Origin: Pagrus major
Taxonomy: Eukaryota > Chordata > Actinopteri > Spariformes > Sparidae
Reading direction: 5' to 3'
Length of the DNA: 64,000 nt
NCBI RefSeq assembly: GCF_040436345.1
Contig: NC_133218.1
Location: 21,989,570-22,053,569 of the forward strand
The notes below the pieces were generated by a model. It made no database searches, was not told the DNA's origin, and saw only the letters and a list, made by a program, of their open reading frames with translations. Each line of letters starts with the position of its first letter. Position 1 is the stretch's first letter. Below are positions 34,308 through 46,694 of the stretch, one piece after another. The position numbers were made by a program, and so were the translations under genes.

Positions 34308-35299
34308 ATACAAAAAAAATCAAGCAATGAATTTTTAAAGTACTTCCTTGTCATTCTCAGATCTCCTGAGATAAAAGCTTCTATACTCGTCATCATTTAT
34401 ATATTTAGAGTTTGTTGTTCATTTTTTTTGATGACATGATGCCATTTTCCTTCCACTACATACATTTCAAGATCAGTAATGTTGGTCAAATGTGATAAAC
34501 TCCTCCTTTGAACAGTTTTGAAAAGTAGGCCTGTTCACAATGACCCCTAACTTTGACCCTTCATGGTGTATCTTATATACATCACCCGCTTGTTATATCT
34601 TATGAGAGCAATGATCTCCCCAGCAGCCTCCTGATGACTGCCACTGATGGATGTGCAACACTAGAGACCGCCAGTGAGCCGTGCTGCACGCGTGGCTCCG
34701 GGCGGACGTGAATGGTGAGTAAATGCGCCTTATCGACTGTATGGGCCTATTGGCTGTAATGGCATGATGGTCGTAATGAAAGCACACTGGCTGCTCATGA
34801 CATTGACACTGATGAAAAGCTTAACGAGAGGCTCAACACGTGAGCGACAGTTGGAAACGTGCGCTACAAGTTGGGCAGGTCGTGCGTAATGTGCGCAGAG
34901 GTGTTTTCAGATGAATCCCACTGATTATTGATTCCATATTGAAACGAGCATGGTAATGATGATCAGTGATGTTTGATTCAGTGTTGAAACATTAAGTAGA
35001 TGGCATTGCTGGTCACATTACCAGCAATTTCTCTTTACTTCTGTTTTCACATGCGCTTTTTCATTTTCATGTCACAGAGCAGCGGCAGGCTTCTATACTA
35101 CACTGTGTGTACATGAATGGAATCGGCTGTGTGTCATAATTAACACTATTATCAAAATATATGGCTGAAAGCTGTGTTTCATGGTCACATGGGCGTTTTT
35201 CTCATTGCAAATATGAGCGATAATGAATAAAAATACATCCCTCCCCCCCTTTCAAATATCATAATGAGCTGCTCATCAGTGTGTAGTTTGGAAGTGGGA
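34308..35299. other. no gene seen; upstream of the 35.3 kb exon candidate
   Basis: Some CpG-rich sequence at 34,670-34,900, otherwise AT-rich. No product can be assigned. Confidence 0.5.
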
Positions 35300-35854
35300 T
35301 AAAAAAAAAAAACAACCTCGCTGTGTTGTGTTGTTGGACACGGGAACCTCTGATGAAACGGTCAACAGCACTGAGGGCGCACGGATTCCTCGCCTCAGCT
35401 GAGTAGACGACCTCCTACCGACTTACTTCACGTCACCCCGCCCGTCTGCCTGCCGTCTCCTCCCTAAAACCTCCGCCACCACCATCCCTTTGAGCGACTC
35501 TGGGCTGAGGGGAGGGAAAAAAAGAAAAGAGAGACTGGGAGAGACAGAGGGAGAAAGTGAGAGAGCCAAAATACACGCAGACTTCCAACATCACCTAGAC
35601 TACCTGCTCCTCCGGCACAACAAGGGGAGGAGGACGCACAAGTGCAGGCGCGTCCATGCGTGCCAGCCGAACAAGACAATAAGCGGGCGAAAGGACCACA
35701 GATCCGTAATTGGAAGTGGAGTTTATCTTGAGAACTCTTTGGAAAAGAGCACAGCTTCTTTCTTCTTTTTTTTTGCTGCAAGAACAAGACAGCCTAAATG
35801 AGTACACGGTAAGAAGAGTCATGCATCTGAACAGAGAAGAAGACAACAGCAAAG
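35300..35854 (+). other. possible promoter and first exon of an unidentified plus-strand gene
   Basis: GC- and purine-rich segment unlike its surroundings. It ends in AACAGCAAAG followed by GTGAGC (boundary 35,854/35,855), a good 5' splice site. The ATG at 35,821 would give an 11-codon coding start (MHLNREEDNSK, phase 1 exit), or the exon may be wholly 5' UTR. The size (about 0.5 kb), the GA-rich leader and the long gene-poor stretch after it are typical of genes with a very large first intron. No downstream exon is recognised, so the gene cannot be named. Confidence 0.4.
35427..35443 (+). promoter_or_regulatory. CRE-like and GC-box motifs
   Basis: TTCACGTCA (35,427-35,435) is close to the CRE, and CACCCCGCCC (35,434-35,443) matches a GC box for SP/KLF factors. 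They lie within the proposed first exon or its core promoter. Confidence 0.4.
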
Positions 35855-37074
35855 GTGAGCAAAAGATTTCAGCGGCCATCAGTGGATGCTTTCAATCCAG
35901 ACTGTGTGTATAGTTCAAAAGCTCTCGCGTTGGTTGCCAGATGCCCTTGAGTTTGTCACGTTGATGTCAAGTAATGATGCTGGGGGTCATTCCAACAAGC
36001 TGCTGTGGTGCCTCTTGTCTGCCTCGCTCGGCGGCAGTGAGAAGGGATGGTACACCCAAGGTGGCAATGTGGTGACTGTCTGTGAGACAGACACACACAC
36101 ACACTTGGGCACTTGTTGTGCTCGATCCGCTCGCTCTCGCACGAGGTGACCTGAGCATAAAACGCACAAGGTCATCCATCCTCGAGCAGCCCGCCGTGTT
36201 TGTGCAGCTGCGAGGTGCGTGTGTTTGTATTGTTGTCTGTGATTGAGTCGCCCTGGATGTGTGTGTGTGTGTGTGTGCGTGTGTGTGAGTGTCCTCCGTT
36301 GTGGTCGGAGGGGAGAATTAGAGAGCAGACGGTGTGTAATGACACGAGCCTCCCATCAGGATAAGTAATGATGATGCCTCTGCCAGACAGAGCCATACTG
36401 GGTATTTTTACTCCCAATCTTTGGACCGAGGTCGAGGTCACTGACTAACACCTGATGCTGAAGGAGATTCGCCTCTGAATGTCTGTCGACATGACGCAGC
36501 TCCTGTCTAATTATGCATTAAGTAAACACCAATAGGACTTGTCTCGTGTCCACCACACCCACATGGAGTAAGTCAAGCATCATTTTAATGACTGACATGC
36601 AGCATGACCATCATTTGCACTGTTTCACCTGCAGACTTGTGTGAGATTCACCAGTTTATCGCATGTCATGTTTAAAACCTCTTCAACTGTACATGCAAAT
36701 GTAAGATAAGTGAGATATCAGCAGAATTCCACACTGTAAGTGTTATAAATCTCTATGTAAACTCTCCTTTCTTCAAATCTTAGCAGCTTGCAGATAATGA
36801 TGTAATATTGCTGGCAAGGGAATACAACTTTTCATTTTTTTTATGGGCAGCTGTCAAGCTTTATAGGCGGTTAATATCTTTGTTTTTACCAGCTGTAAAG
36901 CATGCTGTTTAGCGAGGAGTTCCCCATGTGGTGAGTGGAGCCGTGCACAGTGGCACACTGCGGTGCCCCCCATCCAAAATATCTTACGACCTCGTTGCCG
37001 GATATGGTTTCACCAGGGACAAAAGATGAGTCACCATCTGCAACTAGAAGTGATTCCATGATTACATGACAGGC
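35855..37074. other. no coding sequence seen; possible start of a large intron
   Basis: Contains a CA run near 36,086-36,101 and a TG run at 36,259-36,288. Nothing else was recognised. Confidence 0.5.
36259..36288. repeat. TG microsatellite
   Basis: About 15 TG units with one CG interruption. Confidence 0.9.
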
Positions 37075-37203
37075 ATGTGTGTGTGTGTGTTTCGGAGAGA
37101 GGGAGATAGACAGAGAGAGAGTGTGTGTGTGTGTCAGAGAGAGAGAGAGAGACAGAAAGAGAGAGAGTGTGTGTGAATGTAAGAGGGAATGTGTGAGAGA
37201 GAG
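37075..37203. repeat. compound GT/GA microsatellite
   Basis: Alternating runs of GT and GA/GAGA over about 130 bases. Confidence 0.85.
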
Positions 37204-37415
37204 GTGTGCAAGTCAAAAAGCATCAGTGAAAAGGTGAAATGTAACAGCCGTGCTGAAGGACAGAAGCTTTATTTAAAAAAATACTAATGCAAAAGTTTTC
37301 TATAAATGCAGCTGAAGCAATTTTGACCACATTGCTACTACTATTGATAATAATAATGAGAGTAAATACACAGAGAGTATTACAGCAGGCAATTAGATTA
37401 CTAATAGACATTTAA

Positions 37416-37757
37416 AGGTGCACTGTAGCTTCGGGGAAGACATTTTAATCAGAAGAGAAAGATCTTTATCGACTGATTTTTTTTATTATGCCTAAACAAA
37501 CTCTCTTTGTTTTCATGACTGAATAAAGTGAATAAACAAACTGACCTTAAAGGACAACATCATTTCAAACTGTTTTACTTTGTTTATATGTGGCGGACCC
37601 CGCCACCTTTCTAGCTTCAAACAGTGTTCCGGGGGCCTTATTTTTCTCTGAGAACAGCAAAAGAAAAAAAATGTATATTTCTGAGATTGTATTATTAACT
37701 CATTAATATTGTAAATGCTAAAATTCTGGGTTTGAATTTCTTCTCCCCAGTGCCCCT
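37416..37757. mobile_element. 342-base MITE with TTAA duplications (family 1)
   Basis: Left end AGGTGCACTGTAGC after TTAA (37,412-37,415). Right end, inverted, AGGGGCACTGGGGAG before TTAA (37,758-37,761). The intact TTAA pair suggests a piggyBac- or Kolobok-type mobiliser. The interior (AACAAACTGACCTTAAAGGA, then GTGGCGGACCCCGCCACCTT) recurs at 58,291. Confidence 0.75.
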
Positions 37758-37761
37758 TTAA

Positions 37762-38796
37762 GGAAATATACCTTTATTAAGTTTATTCAGTTGAATTCAA
37801 TACCTTTAGTCAACCCCAGCAGAAGAGAAAAACATACCGTACTGTTTCAATAAAACATATAGGACTGGCTAAATATTTAAAATGCATAATATTGAAAAGT
37901 GCTGATGTTGATATTTTTATGATTTACAAATGATTTCACATTTAAACAGCTAGTTTATAAGACTCTGGTAAACCTCACGTGCAAGTATGTTCATATCATC
38001 AAGTAAAGATCCTCCTTCGGACTGATGAAACAAAAACAAACAGCTGTGGTGAAACACTTTAGGCCAAGAAGAAGAAGAAGAAGCAAGCTGACTCTTTTTA
38101 TCCATCTTTAAACGATGAGTGTCACTCTGACGCAGCTTTTCTAGCAGTGTAACTTACTGTATGTGACATATTAAAGATGCCTGAAGTTCTGTAAGGCTAT
38201 AGCCTGTATTAACACTTAAACCCTCCACTGAAACAGATGGTGTTTTAAGCTTCACGGCTATCTACTGTGTCAAAATGAATCAGAGCCACAGCTCAGATTC
38301 GTTACCCCAAAATTTATAGCTCAGCCTCCAGCTTTAATTGTCATGTTGCGTTACCCTGGATAGTCTAAGAGAAGATATTGAGGAGAAAATCTATTTCTTA
38401 ATTTTTAGAAGAACAAAAGTGATTTTAAGTTATGTTGAAAAACAAAAGTGATCCTTCCCACAGCCTTTGGAAATGTGACTCTGCAGGAGCATAAACACAC
38501 CAGTGTAAATCCATTTCAGCCATCGTTAGCTCGTGATCTAAGCTAAACAGGATGCTGTCAATCAAACTCGATGTGATACCCCAGAGAATAGTTAGATACG
38601 TGTGTTCATTTACATTTAAGCTGGTGAGTTAAATCATCTTGGTTTTTTTTTTGTTCCTGTTGGCAGAAATGAGCTGCAGATTTAACTCTCGTACAAAATG
38701 TATCTACTGTGAAGTGCAAAATTGAGAATAAAGAGTAATCAATATGCCTGAGCAGCATTGTGTTTGTTATCATGTGCTTTGAAACCAAGTTTTCCT
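37762..38796. other. no gene seen
   Basis: A short AAG run lies near 38,070-38,083. Nothing else was recognised. Confidence 0.5.
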
Positions 38797-38800
38797 TTAA

Positions 38801-39476
38801 AGGTGCTATAGCCTGTGTAAGAATTGGCCACCTGACAAATTCATACTCCAAACAAACTGGGGCAGCATTTTCACTCAGAAAGTTGGGGTGTCCACCCTGA
38901 ACATTAAGATAAAAATGAAATCAAGAGGTCTTTCTTTCAACAAAATGCTGACTAGCAAACACATTAACATAATGAGTAATGTTAGATAATTAGCTACCTT
39001 TGTAAGTGATCGCTGAATAGCCAACTTTAGCATTAACAGCTGTTTGCTCCCTTGACATTTTGATCCCACGTGTATTCCATGAAGACATGCCCCCACTCTG
39101 CCTCTTATTGGCTGAGCTAACCAACACCAACCAAACCTTTGAAGGCAATAAACACTAGCTAATCAGAGGCAGAGCAGGGCAGGCCTTCGTGCTAGGGGAA
39201 TAAAATCAAAGCTTAGCTACTAGTTTAGAAAAATCACTGGGGGATCAGCATCAGATTTCACCACTTTCATCCCAGCAACACAAAACTTTGTTTTGCTTCT
39301 ACTCTCAGGACAGCGCTACTTTCTTATTCTGTCATATAAAGACGAAGGACAGACTAGACACTAGAATAAATATTGCCTCTTGAGTTACAAAGTGTTGTTA
39401 CGAGACAGGACACATTGTGTTGATAATAATAGATCATTTGTGAATGTTTAAACTAGAATTCTTGCGTGTAGCTCCT
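38801..39476. mobile_element. 676-base MITE with TTAA duplications (family 2)
   Basis: TTAA at 38,797-38,800 and 39,477-39,480 flank ends reading AGGTGCTATAGCC and, inverted, AGGAGCTACACGC. The interior is noncoding and contains CTCTTATTGGCTGAGCTAAC, a piece often seen in fish repeats. Confidence 0.7.
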
Positions 39477-39480
39477 TTAA

Positions 39481-41924
39481 TGCCCGAGGCTCATGCAGCA
39501 GGATCACTTCGCTTGGGTGTCGCTGTTTGCTGTATAATGAACGGCACATGGTGCCGAGAAAAGCATTAGTACCCCGCAGCAAGAATGATGATGCATCACG
39601 CCAAGTTTATCCCTCCTGGTATCAGTTTTAATATCTAATCTCAGGGCAACCGCCGATTCCGAGTACCAACACTGCTTTGAGAAAATGTAGTATACATAAC
39701 ACAATAGCTGGTGTAGGAATGGCTTGTAACATGCATCTTGTAGGTGCAGGAGAGTTTAATTGTAGATTCTTAATTGCCAGCAGGTGTGAATACAAGAAAA
39801 TAGCTGCCTGTCTTTATGTGTTAATTCTGTGGAAGGATGACAGCCTGATAACACTTTATTCTGCTTCCTTTTGCTTCCTGCTTATTTTTATAATTATATA
39901 TTTGACAGTTATGACACTGTAATATCATTAACAATATGAATGCTGTAGCCTTTAATTTTGTCAGGATGAAAAATGTGATGCCGTGGCAGCTTCTCATTCT
40001 GTTATTCTCATGCTAGAAGTGTCAATCCCGAGACAGATTTACTTTCAATGTTTAAAATCCAAAAGTGAATGGGCGATTCATTGCAAGTCTGTAGTGTCTA
40101 AGGAGATTGCCTTCACAACTATTTATCAGGCTGCTCTCGGCTGTGCGGTAAGAATAGAATACACACTGAAATCGACACAATGTTATTATGTATTTCTTTA
40201 GAAGAGCAAAGAGTCTTTCTCCAGAAAGATTTATGATGAGTGAGAGGAATGACTACATCATGGATCATAAGCAGAGATTTATGTGGTAGTGCTGTGGTAT
40301 TCTGTAGTTGGTTTGTCTGGGTCTTTATTGGAGTGTTGTTGTAATCTTTCCAGAGCAGGCCAGGTGTAAATGTCAGGTGTCAAGTAGGCCGCGATGCAAG
40401 GTGCAAAAGAGAATCATTATTAATCTGGCACATCAACGGTCAGAGATAATTGCGTAATATTAGTCGCATTCAGATTCAGAGGAAAACCTTTAATTAATGT
40501 TATGGTTCAAAACTAATGGGCTGGAATCTTATTAGTGGTTTGAGACGAGCTGCGAGAGAGAAGAGAGAGACCGAAGAGTAATTAACAGAGTCTGAAACAA
40601 AGGTATGTACATTCACAGTTTAACTCTGAGACACACTGTTGGGAAGCATGCCACTTAGATTTACACACTCATGGGACAAGACTGTGGGGCCATGAAAGGG
40701 GAAATATTGCTCTGTTCTACTTAGCTGCGCACATATTTACAACCAAGGAGGAGTATGATAGAGGATCACATCAAAATGATAACTGAATAGAAAAGTCAGA
40801 CAGGAGGGGGCCGATACAAAGACACAATGTGTCACGGAGAGGGACAGAGATGGGTTTGTGTGTGGTGAGCAGGGCTAGACAAATAAATTCTTCAGTGTTT
40901 CAGAAAACTGTCACATCGATTTCTCTCATGGCGAACCATGTGAGATGAGAGAATCACAAAACAAAACGCTTTTTCTCTGATGAATGCTTCACACCGGAAA
41001 ATGTGCGCAGAGTTATCTGTATCTGTGTTTGTTTATGTCACAGAAATATCCGTGTTTATATTCATACCGGAAGTTGACGGACTTGTATTGGAAGACACTG
41101 TTAGACATTTACGGTATGGATTGCTTCAAATATGTGCGTACAAATATAATCCTTTGTCGGCTATCGTCTTACACTGGCTGTTCACATGCACACAATATTC
41201 AGATTTTTTTGCCCTGACTCCGAAAAAGACAACATTCCGACTCCGCTGTTTACATGGTAAATGAAAATGGCTATTTCATTAATATTCCTGTTTACATGCA
41301 GCCATGCATATTCTGTTTAATGTAAAAAAAAAAAAACCTGTTGATATCCAAGTCTCTTCATAATGTAGGTGTGTTTCTCCTTCTGACCAGAAATGTGGCT
41401 TTGATGATTTATGTGGTGGTCTTTGGCCGTGCAAAGTTTGGAAAATGTGTTTGCAGGTGCCCTGTCTTGAGTTTAGATTTGTCAGTTTGTATGATTTGTG
41501 ATCGGTTTGTCTGTTAAGGTGAGGGGCGTTACAACCTCTGCTGGTGCCCGATCCATGTGTCAATCCTTTCCAGTGTTTTGCATGTGTGAGGTAGAATATG
41601 TGGTCATCATGTTAGATTGGTTCTGATGCCGTCCATTTCACTTCCCTGCTGCTAACCTGAGGTCTCTTTTTGTAGAGGCACCCAGTCCAGTTCTCCGTTC
41701 AAGATGATGCAATATGTTCTCTGCAAAATAGCTGCTTGGCTATCAGTGTTTTGATGTGAGATACTCAGCACCATGTCTCTAGATCTGTCTGAATTCGATG
41801 AGTTAAATCTGAACACTCAGACATGTATATGTTTAGAAGCACTAGGAGCAGAGAGCTGTTGAAAAAGCTTTTGGTTTTGGACAGGCCTGACACATTCATT
41901 GTTTCTTTTATTTAGAGTCAGGCA
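39481..41924. other. no gene seen
   Basis: The stretch 40,980-41,310 (TATTCCTGTTTACATGCAGC and similar) resembles an interspersed repeat, but its borders are unclear. AT-rich homeobox-like sites lie near 40,420-40,520. Confidence 0.45.
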
Positions 41925-42128
41925 GACCTTGTTAGGAGTCCTCAATTAGTTGTTTTTATTTGTTTGATTTAAGTAGCACCCTTGGGTCCTTTTGGTCCTT
42001 TCTGGTTCGCTTCCTTTTTTGTTATTTGTAAATCTAACCTTTACCTTGACCAGTCCAACAAATAAAGAACTTTATTTTAACAAATCCTTCTGGTTTTATA
42101 TTGCTTCCCCTAGAGAGCTGGGTCGTAA
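41925..42128 (+). mobile_element. interspersed repeat tail, class unclear
   Basis: T-rich text with AATAAAG (42,060-42,066) ending CTGGGTCGTAACA, like the 3' ends of several fish retroposons. No coding part is left. Confidence 0.35.
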
Positions 42129-43699
42129 CAATACAACATATTTTGTCCTTTAATTTGCAGGACTTGTATGGACGTCCATGAAACTGAAGCTGTTTTGTCT
42201 GAAAACCTTTTTGACCATTTTTAAAACATTTTTGAGACCGTCCCTAACTTGAGTTCATCCAAAAGTTTTCTGTTCATATCTGTTCATTTTCTGATGATTT
42301 CTCAATCATGTATTATTATTTACATCCCCAACCTAAATCTGTTTTGGGAAAGACAAACACATTCCAAGATTTAGTGTATGTGTGTGTTTGTGTGCTGTGT
42401 TCGTGTGTGTATTACATTTGGTGTTTTTTCGTGTTAAACTCCCCTGCGCTCTTACATAACTCTTCACAGCAGCATGCCCATGCCAAAGACAGCACCCTAA
42501 TTGTTCTCTGCATGCGCTTTGCTTCTGCCTCTCCTCCTACTTGACCCTGTGTGCCATCACGTCTGTGTTTTTCCTTTTTACTTTTGCCTCGCAATTATTG
42601 ATAAGCAGCTGAGAACAGGCACAACAGACAACCAGAGACGACGGAGAAGATTTTGGAATCTGGATGAGGTTGCATCAAGAAAGTAGCCTACCGCTGTACC
42701 AGCAGTGTGGGCTGAAAATGTTACTGGCAGATATAGGGGGCTGGTTGAGAAAGACAGAAATAGATAATTGGAGATAGAGGCAGAGAGGAAGAGAGGGAAG
42801 CTGTCTAGATTTTGAGCGAATATCTATGTTATGCCTCTGAGTAGTGAGTACTTTTGAAGAGGAAGCAAAAGAGAGAAAGAGACATACACTATGCCTTTTA
42901 ATCAGTGAACTCATCAAAGCAACACTGGTCTCCTGATACTGTACATAGAGACAGTAAAGAGCAAAAACAGAGGAAAGAAACATTTTGGATCTTTTTTTTA
43001 TATACTGATTTATGTTCAAGGATTTGAAGAAGATGTTCTCTTAGTAAAATGCTCATAACAATAACAGTACATCTGAATATCTTTGTTCAACTAAATATAA
43101 TCTCTTCCAGTCTGAACAGGCTGATGTCTCGATAAGAGACAGAAGGATGTGTAGAATTAACATACATGACAGATTTACTTGAGCATCATCTCAAGCGTGA
43201 CGCAAACAACAAGACAATGTTGAATCTTCACATGTTCTGTCTTCACTTCATATAACGAGACATCTGTGTACTGTCAAAGCACGTGAAAATGATGTTCCTG
43301 TGATTGTTTGCTCTATGGTTATTTTTATTTACCCCTGAATTTGGAGTTGCCAGTTCTCTCTATGCTTCTTGCCTGTTGCTAGTTTCCACTTCTTCTTTTA
43401 AAAAAAACCATTTTTGCAAAGAAAAAAGAAAAGAATCAGACCAAATACAAACAACACAAATAAACAACACAAGGACAATACACCAGAGATTACAGACAAA
43501 AAGATATAAATATAATATACTTGCGCTCGACTTACAAGGTTCAGGTTTCTATTGATTGCACTGGCTTTAAATCTAGAAAACTAAATGCCTCCTATTTATA
43601 TATACTTTTATGAGTATGTCCATGTTCCATCTAAGTCATTATGTCTATAAAGCCCCTGCAGGGCTGAGGCTGCACAAACCACCTCTTTTCCTTTGTCAG
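42129..43699. other. no gene seen
   Basis: Several short open frames without recognisable family features. Confidence 0.5.
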
Positions 43700-44060
43700 C
43701 CACAAGGTTGTAATGCAGAGGCCCATCCAAGATACACAGAGACAGAAAAACATAAAGTGAGGTTTAATATAAAAGCTGAAGTCAAAAATCAAATATGCAG
43801 GCAACAAAAAGAATCCAAGAAAACAAAAGAGTAATACAAAAATGGAGGACAAACCATAAAGCCATGGGGAACAACATGAGGACACACAAGGACCAGGGAC
43901 CTGACACAGAAATGCAGGTGATGCACGCAAACAGACGAAGAGTGTAGAAAAACACAGACTTAAAAACACTGGGGCTGATAACTAATGGAACCCAGTGAGC
44001 AGAATAAAGGGCAGGAACACACATGACACATGAGGATAAAATCTACAAAATAAAACAGGA
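43700..44060 (-). mobile_element. interspersed repeat, copy 1 (inverted relative to 60.8 kb)
   Basis: On the minus strand it reads TGTGTCATG ... TTCCCCATGGCTTTATGGTT ... ATTAAACCTCACTTTATG. The same ordered pieces appear on the plus strand at 60,760-61,107. The T-rich, C-rich 3' end with an AAACCTCACTTT tail is a common fish repeat. It has no coding capacity. Confidence 0.5.
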
Positions 44061-44154
44061 AATGATAAACCAAAAATCCAAACCACTACATGCATTGGAT
44101 GGTGCCGTACCTCATGATGTACATCCAGTGCTGACAGTCAATGACATTGCAGGA

Positions 44155-44615
44155 ACACACTCACCACACTGCCGGCTCTGGCCCGCTCCCAACAAATCCC
44201 CATGTTTCAGTTTTATTGCAAGCTTTCACTTATTGAGGTCTGAGGACACTCAGTGAGTATATGCGCGTATATGCTTTAAAAGGTATTTCAGAGTGCACAG
44301 TAAATGAGTGACAAGTAGTCTCCATGGATGAACCTTCAACATCAAACTGTCTTACAGCTGTCTGGATAAATGCACCACTCGCTGGGCTGTCGAAGGTCCT
44401 TGCTTCTTCAGGTTCAGCTGTTCTGGGTACAATGTCAAAATTTTGTCTTACATTATTCACCAGAATCAGTTTCTTTTAAATCTGGGGTGAGGTACCGGTC
44501 ATGCAGTTGCAAGAACTTGCTTGATTAGCTGCTGAATCAAGTTATCAAGAGAGTCAGACCGAGTCACGTCATCAACTTAAATCACTCCCCATTTTGTGCT
44601 GTTTGTTCTGGCCTT
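44155..44615 (-). repeat. about 450-base duplicated segment, copy 1
   Basis: Matches 46,695-47,125 in the same orientation (for example ACCAGAATCAGTTTCT and TCAAGAGAGTCAGACCGAGT). On the minus strand one frame is open for 76 codons to 44,230 (VRQNFDIVPRTAEPEEART, no known family). This may be a gene fragment or a transposon piece. Confidence 0.6.
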
Positions 44616-44618
44616 TAA

Positions 44619-44779
44619 AGCTCCTGTTAGTAGGATAGTAATACTGACGCTTTGGGTTTTCCAAGTCATAAAATACAGACGCTTTGGGATTGTTGATCAG
44701 GTTGGCTGCCATCCGAAAGCATCAGTATTTGACGAGTTGGGAATGAGACTTGAAAACAACTATCTTACTAACAGGAGCT
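44619..44779. mobile_element. 161-base MITE with 23-base inverted repeats
   Basis: AAAGCTCCTGTTAGTAGGAT (from 44,617) and its inverse ending at 44,781 agree at 22 of 23 positions. The left flank is TTAA; the right flank is TTCG, probably mutated. The interior repeats GACGCTTTGGG twice. Confidence 0.75.
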
Positions 44780-45537
44780 TTCGGGAGTAAAATTGGTGGA
44801 GTTACCCTTAAACTGTAACTGTAAGCTTTTCTAACCTTAACCAAATGTTTATGTTGGCCATCTCTAACCAAACCTCTGCAAATGTTATTTGTAGAAAGTA
44901 AGAACTTTCCAATACATTGGCACTGGGTGAATAAAACCATCATTAAAAGTAATAAGGCTTAATGTTAAATGTTTTACCGTACAGTTTAAGTAGACATGTC
45001 CAATATCAACTTTCCAGTTGGGCGGTGGGTTACAAAGACGTTACCAGCGAACACTGCCAGTTGACTAGCTTTGGGTTGAAGACATTTCTTTTTGGCCTCT
45101 CTGGCACTCGGATACCCATCCTGCTTTTCTAACAGCTGAATGAACAGTAAGGCGTCTTGGATCAGGGCACGCTTCTTACAGGCCATCTGATTGGCATTCA
45201 GAGTTGACCTCTGAGCTACTGGCGGAACAAAACCTGCCAGGAAACCTGCTGTCAGTACCTAAAAATGGTGATTATTTTGATAGATATGTGGGAGAGGTTA
45301 GACAGAAATTTTTGGGACTCCTGTCTCAACCCACAGTGGCCTTGTGTGACTCTGAAAATCTCTCAGGATGAGTAAGGCAGAGGGCTATTTGTGGTTTGTA
45401 CTCCTGCCCAGAATGATTGCTTAAAAGAGGGAGCAGTGTCGCATCAAGAGTAAGGGTGCAACTTGGCTCCCTCCATATTATTGAACAGGACACAAAAATT
45501 AATAGTTTAAGTGGTGTACTGAGCTGTACGGCTGCAA
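44780..45537. other. no gene seen
   Basis: A minus-strand frame at 44,986-45,186 (MACKKRALIQDALLFIQLL) is basic and helix-like, but no family is recognised. It may be part of a repeat. Confidence 0.4.
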
Positions 45538-45568
45538 GGATGGATGGATAGATGAGTGGATGGATGGA
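45538..45568. repeat. GGAT microsatellite
   Basis: Imperfect GGAT units over about 31 bases. A similar run lies at 45,823-45,856. Confidence 0.85.
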
Positions 45569-45639
45569 AACCCAACCGCCAGAATAAATATTAGCCAAGC
45601 ACGTTTCTGCAAGGCTCAGTTTTCTATGTCTCTCTTGTC

Positions 45640-45800
45640 ACAACACTGTGCTCATGCTCTGGTTCAGTTTAGGCATAAAAACCACTTGGTTATGGTTAGG
45701 AAAACATCATGGTTTGGCTTAAAATACCTGTTTTGGTTGCATCAGACACATCTGTCCCAAAGTCTCCTTAAAAACACCCAGTTCTATCTCTACAAACACA
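45640..45800 (+). mobile_element. interspersed repeat fragment (TTTAGGCACAAAAACCACTTGG type)
   Basis: GTTTAGGCATAAAAACCACT followed by TGGTTATGGTTAGGAAAA and CTCCTTAAAAACACCCA. The same pieces occur at 53,698-53,880. Confidence 0.5.
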
Positions 45801-45822
45801 GCCAATATTTTATCCTGGCCAG

Positions 45823-45856
45823 TGGATGGATGGATGGATGGACGGATGGATGGATG
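45823..45856. repeat. GGAT microsatellite
   Basis: About eight GGAT units with one GGAC. Confidence 0.85.
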
Positions 45857-46694
45857 AAAAAGAGTGGAAAATAAGAATAGGAAATAATACAGATACAAGA
45901 CATGTGCACCACACCTCGACTGAGAGAGGCGAACAGGATATTATAAGAACAGATATCAGCAGTCTAGCCAGGAACAGATGGTGAGACAGAGCTACGCACA
46001 GACAGGATCTTCCTGCCAATACAGGACTGACAGAGAATAGTGTCAGCACGTACATGCACAGGCACATACAAACACAGACTTGGACGTGTAAGTCTTGATG
46101 AGGGAGCGTCAATGATCTCAAAGGCTGCATTGCTGTCACTATCGCACCCCCAACCCCTCATTTCTTCTGTCTTCCTTTGTTCTGTTTCCTCTCCTTTTCA
46201 ATGCTCTGCTACTTTACCAACCCTCATCTTCTTCCACTAACTCTCTCCATCCATCCTCCAGTTTTCTTTATTGTATCACTTTGAAATGTTATGGTAATGC
46301 ATTTGAATTTTAACGAACCCTGATGCCCGACTGATACACTGCACTTTCATTTGATCCAGTTTTGGATTCCTGTTCCCGGCACAAACATTTACGTTCGACT
46401 GGTAAATTATTCATTACAGGTAGTAGAGAGGCAATATAATTAAATAAGCTGATGCAAAGAAGCTCTCAGAGACTATTAAATGTTGCACAAATGTTTAGTT
46501 CACAGTTAATTAAGTTTATACTTTGTTTGATGCACATCAGACATCCTAACCTAAGCATTGGCCAGGGGTAGAGCTAGGCGTTTGTGTCCAGATAGCATGT
46601 GGAGTCCAGGAAGCCCTGGAGGCCTGTCACGCTCAGGAGGTGCGGACCCTGTGGGGAGGCCTGCTGTGTTTACCTGCTGCAGTCCACCTTGATG
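45857..46694. other. no gene seen
   Basis: No recognised gene or element. Confidence 0.5.

Noticed and set aside
34640-34715. CpG-rich stretch ending in GTGAGTAAA, donor-like
   Set aside because: No promoter motif or open frame supports an exon.
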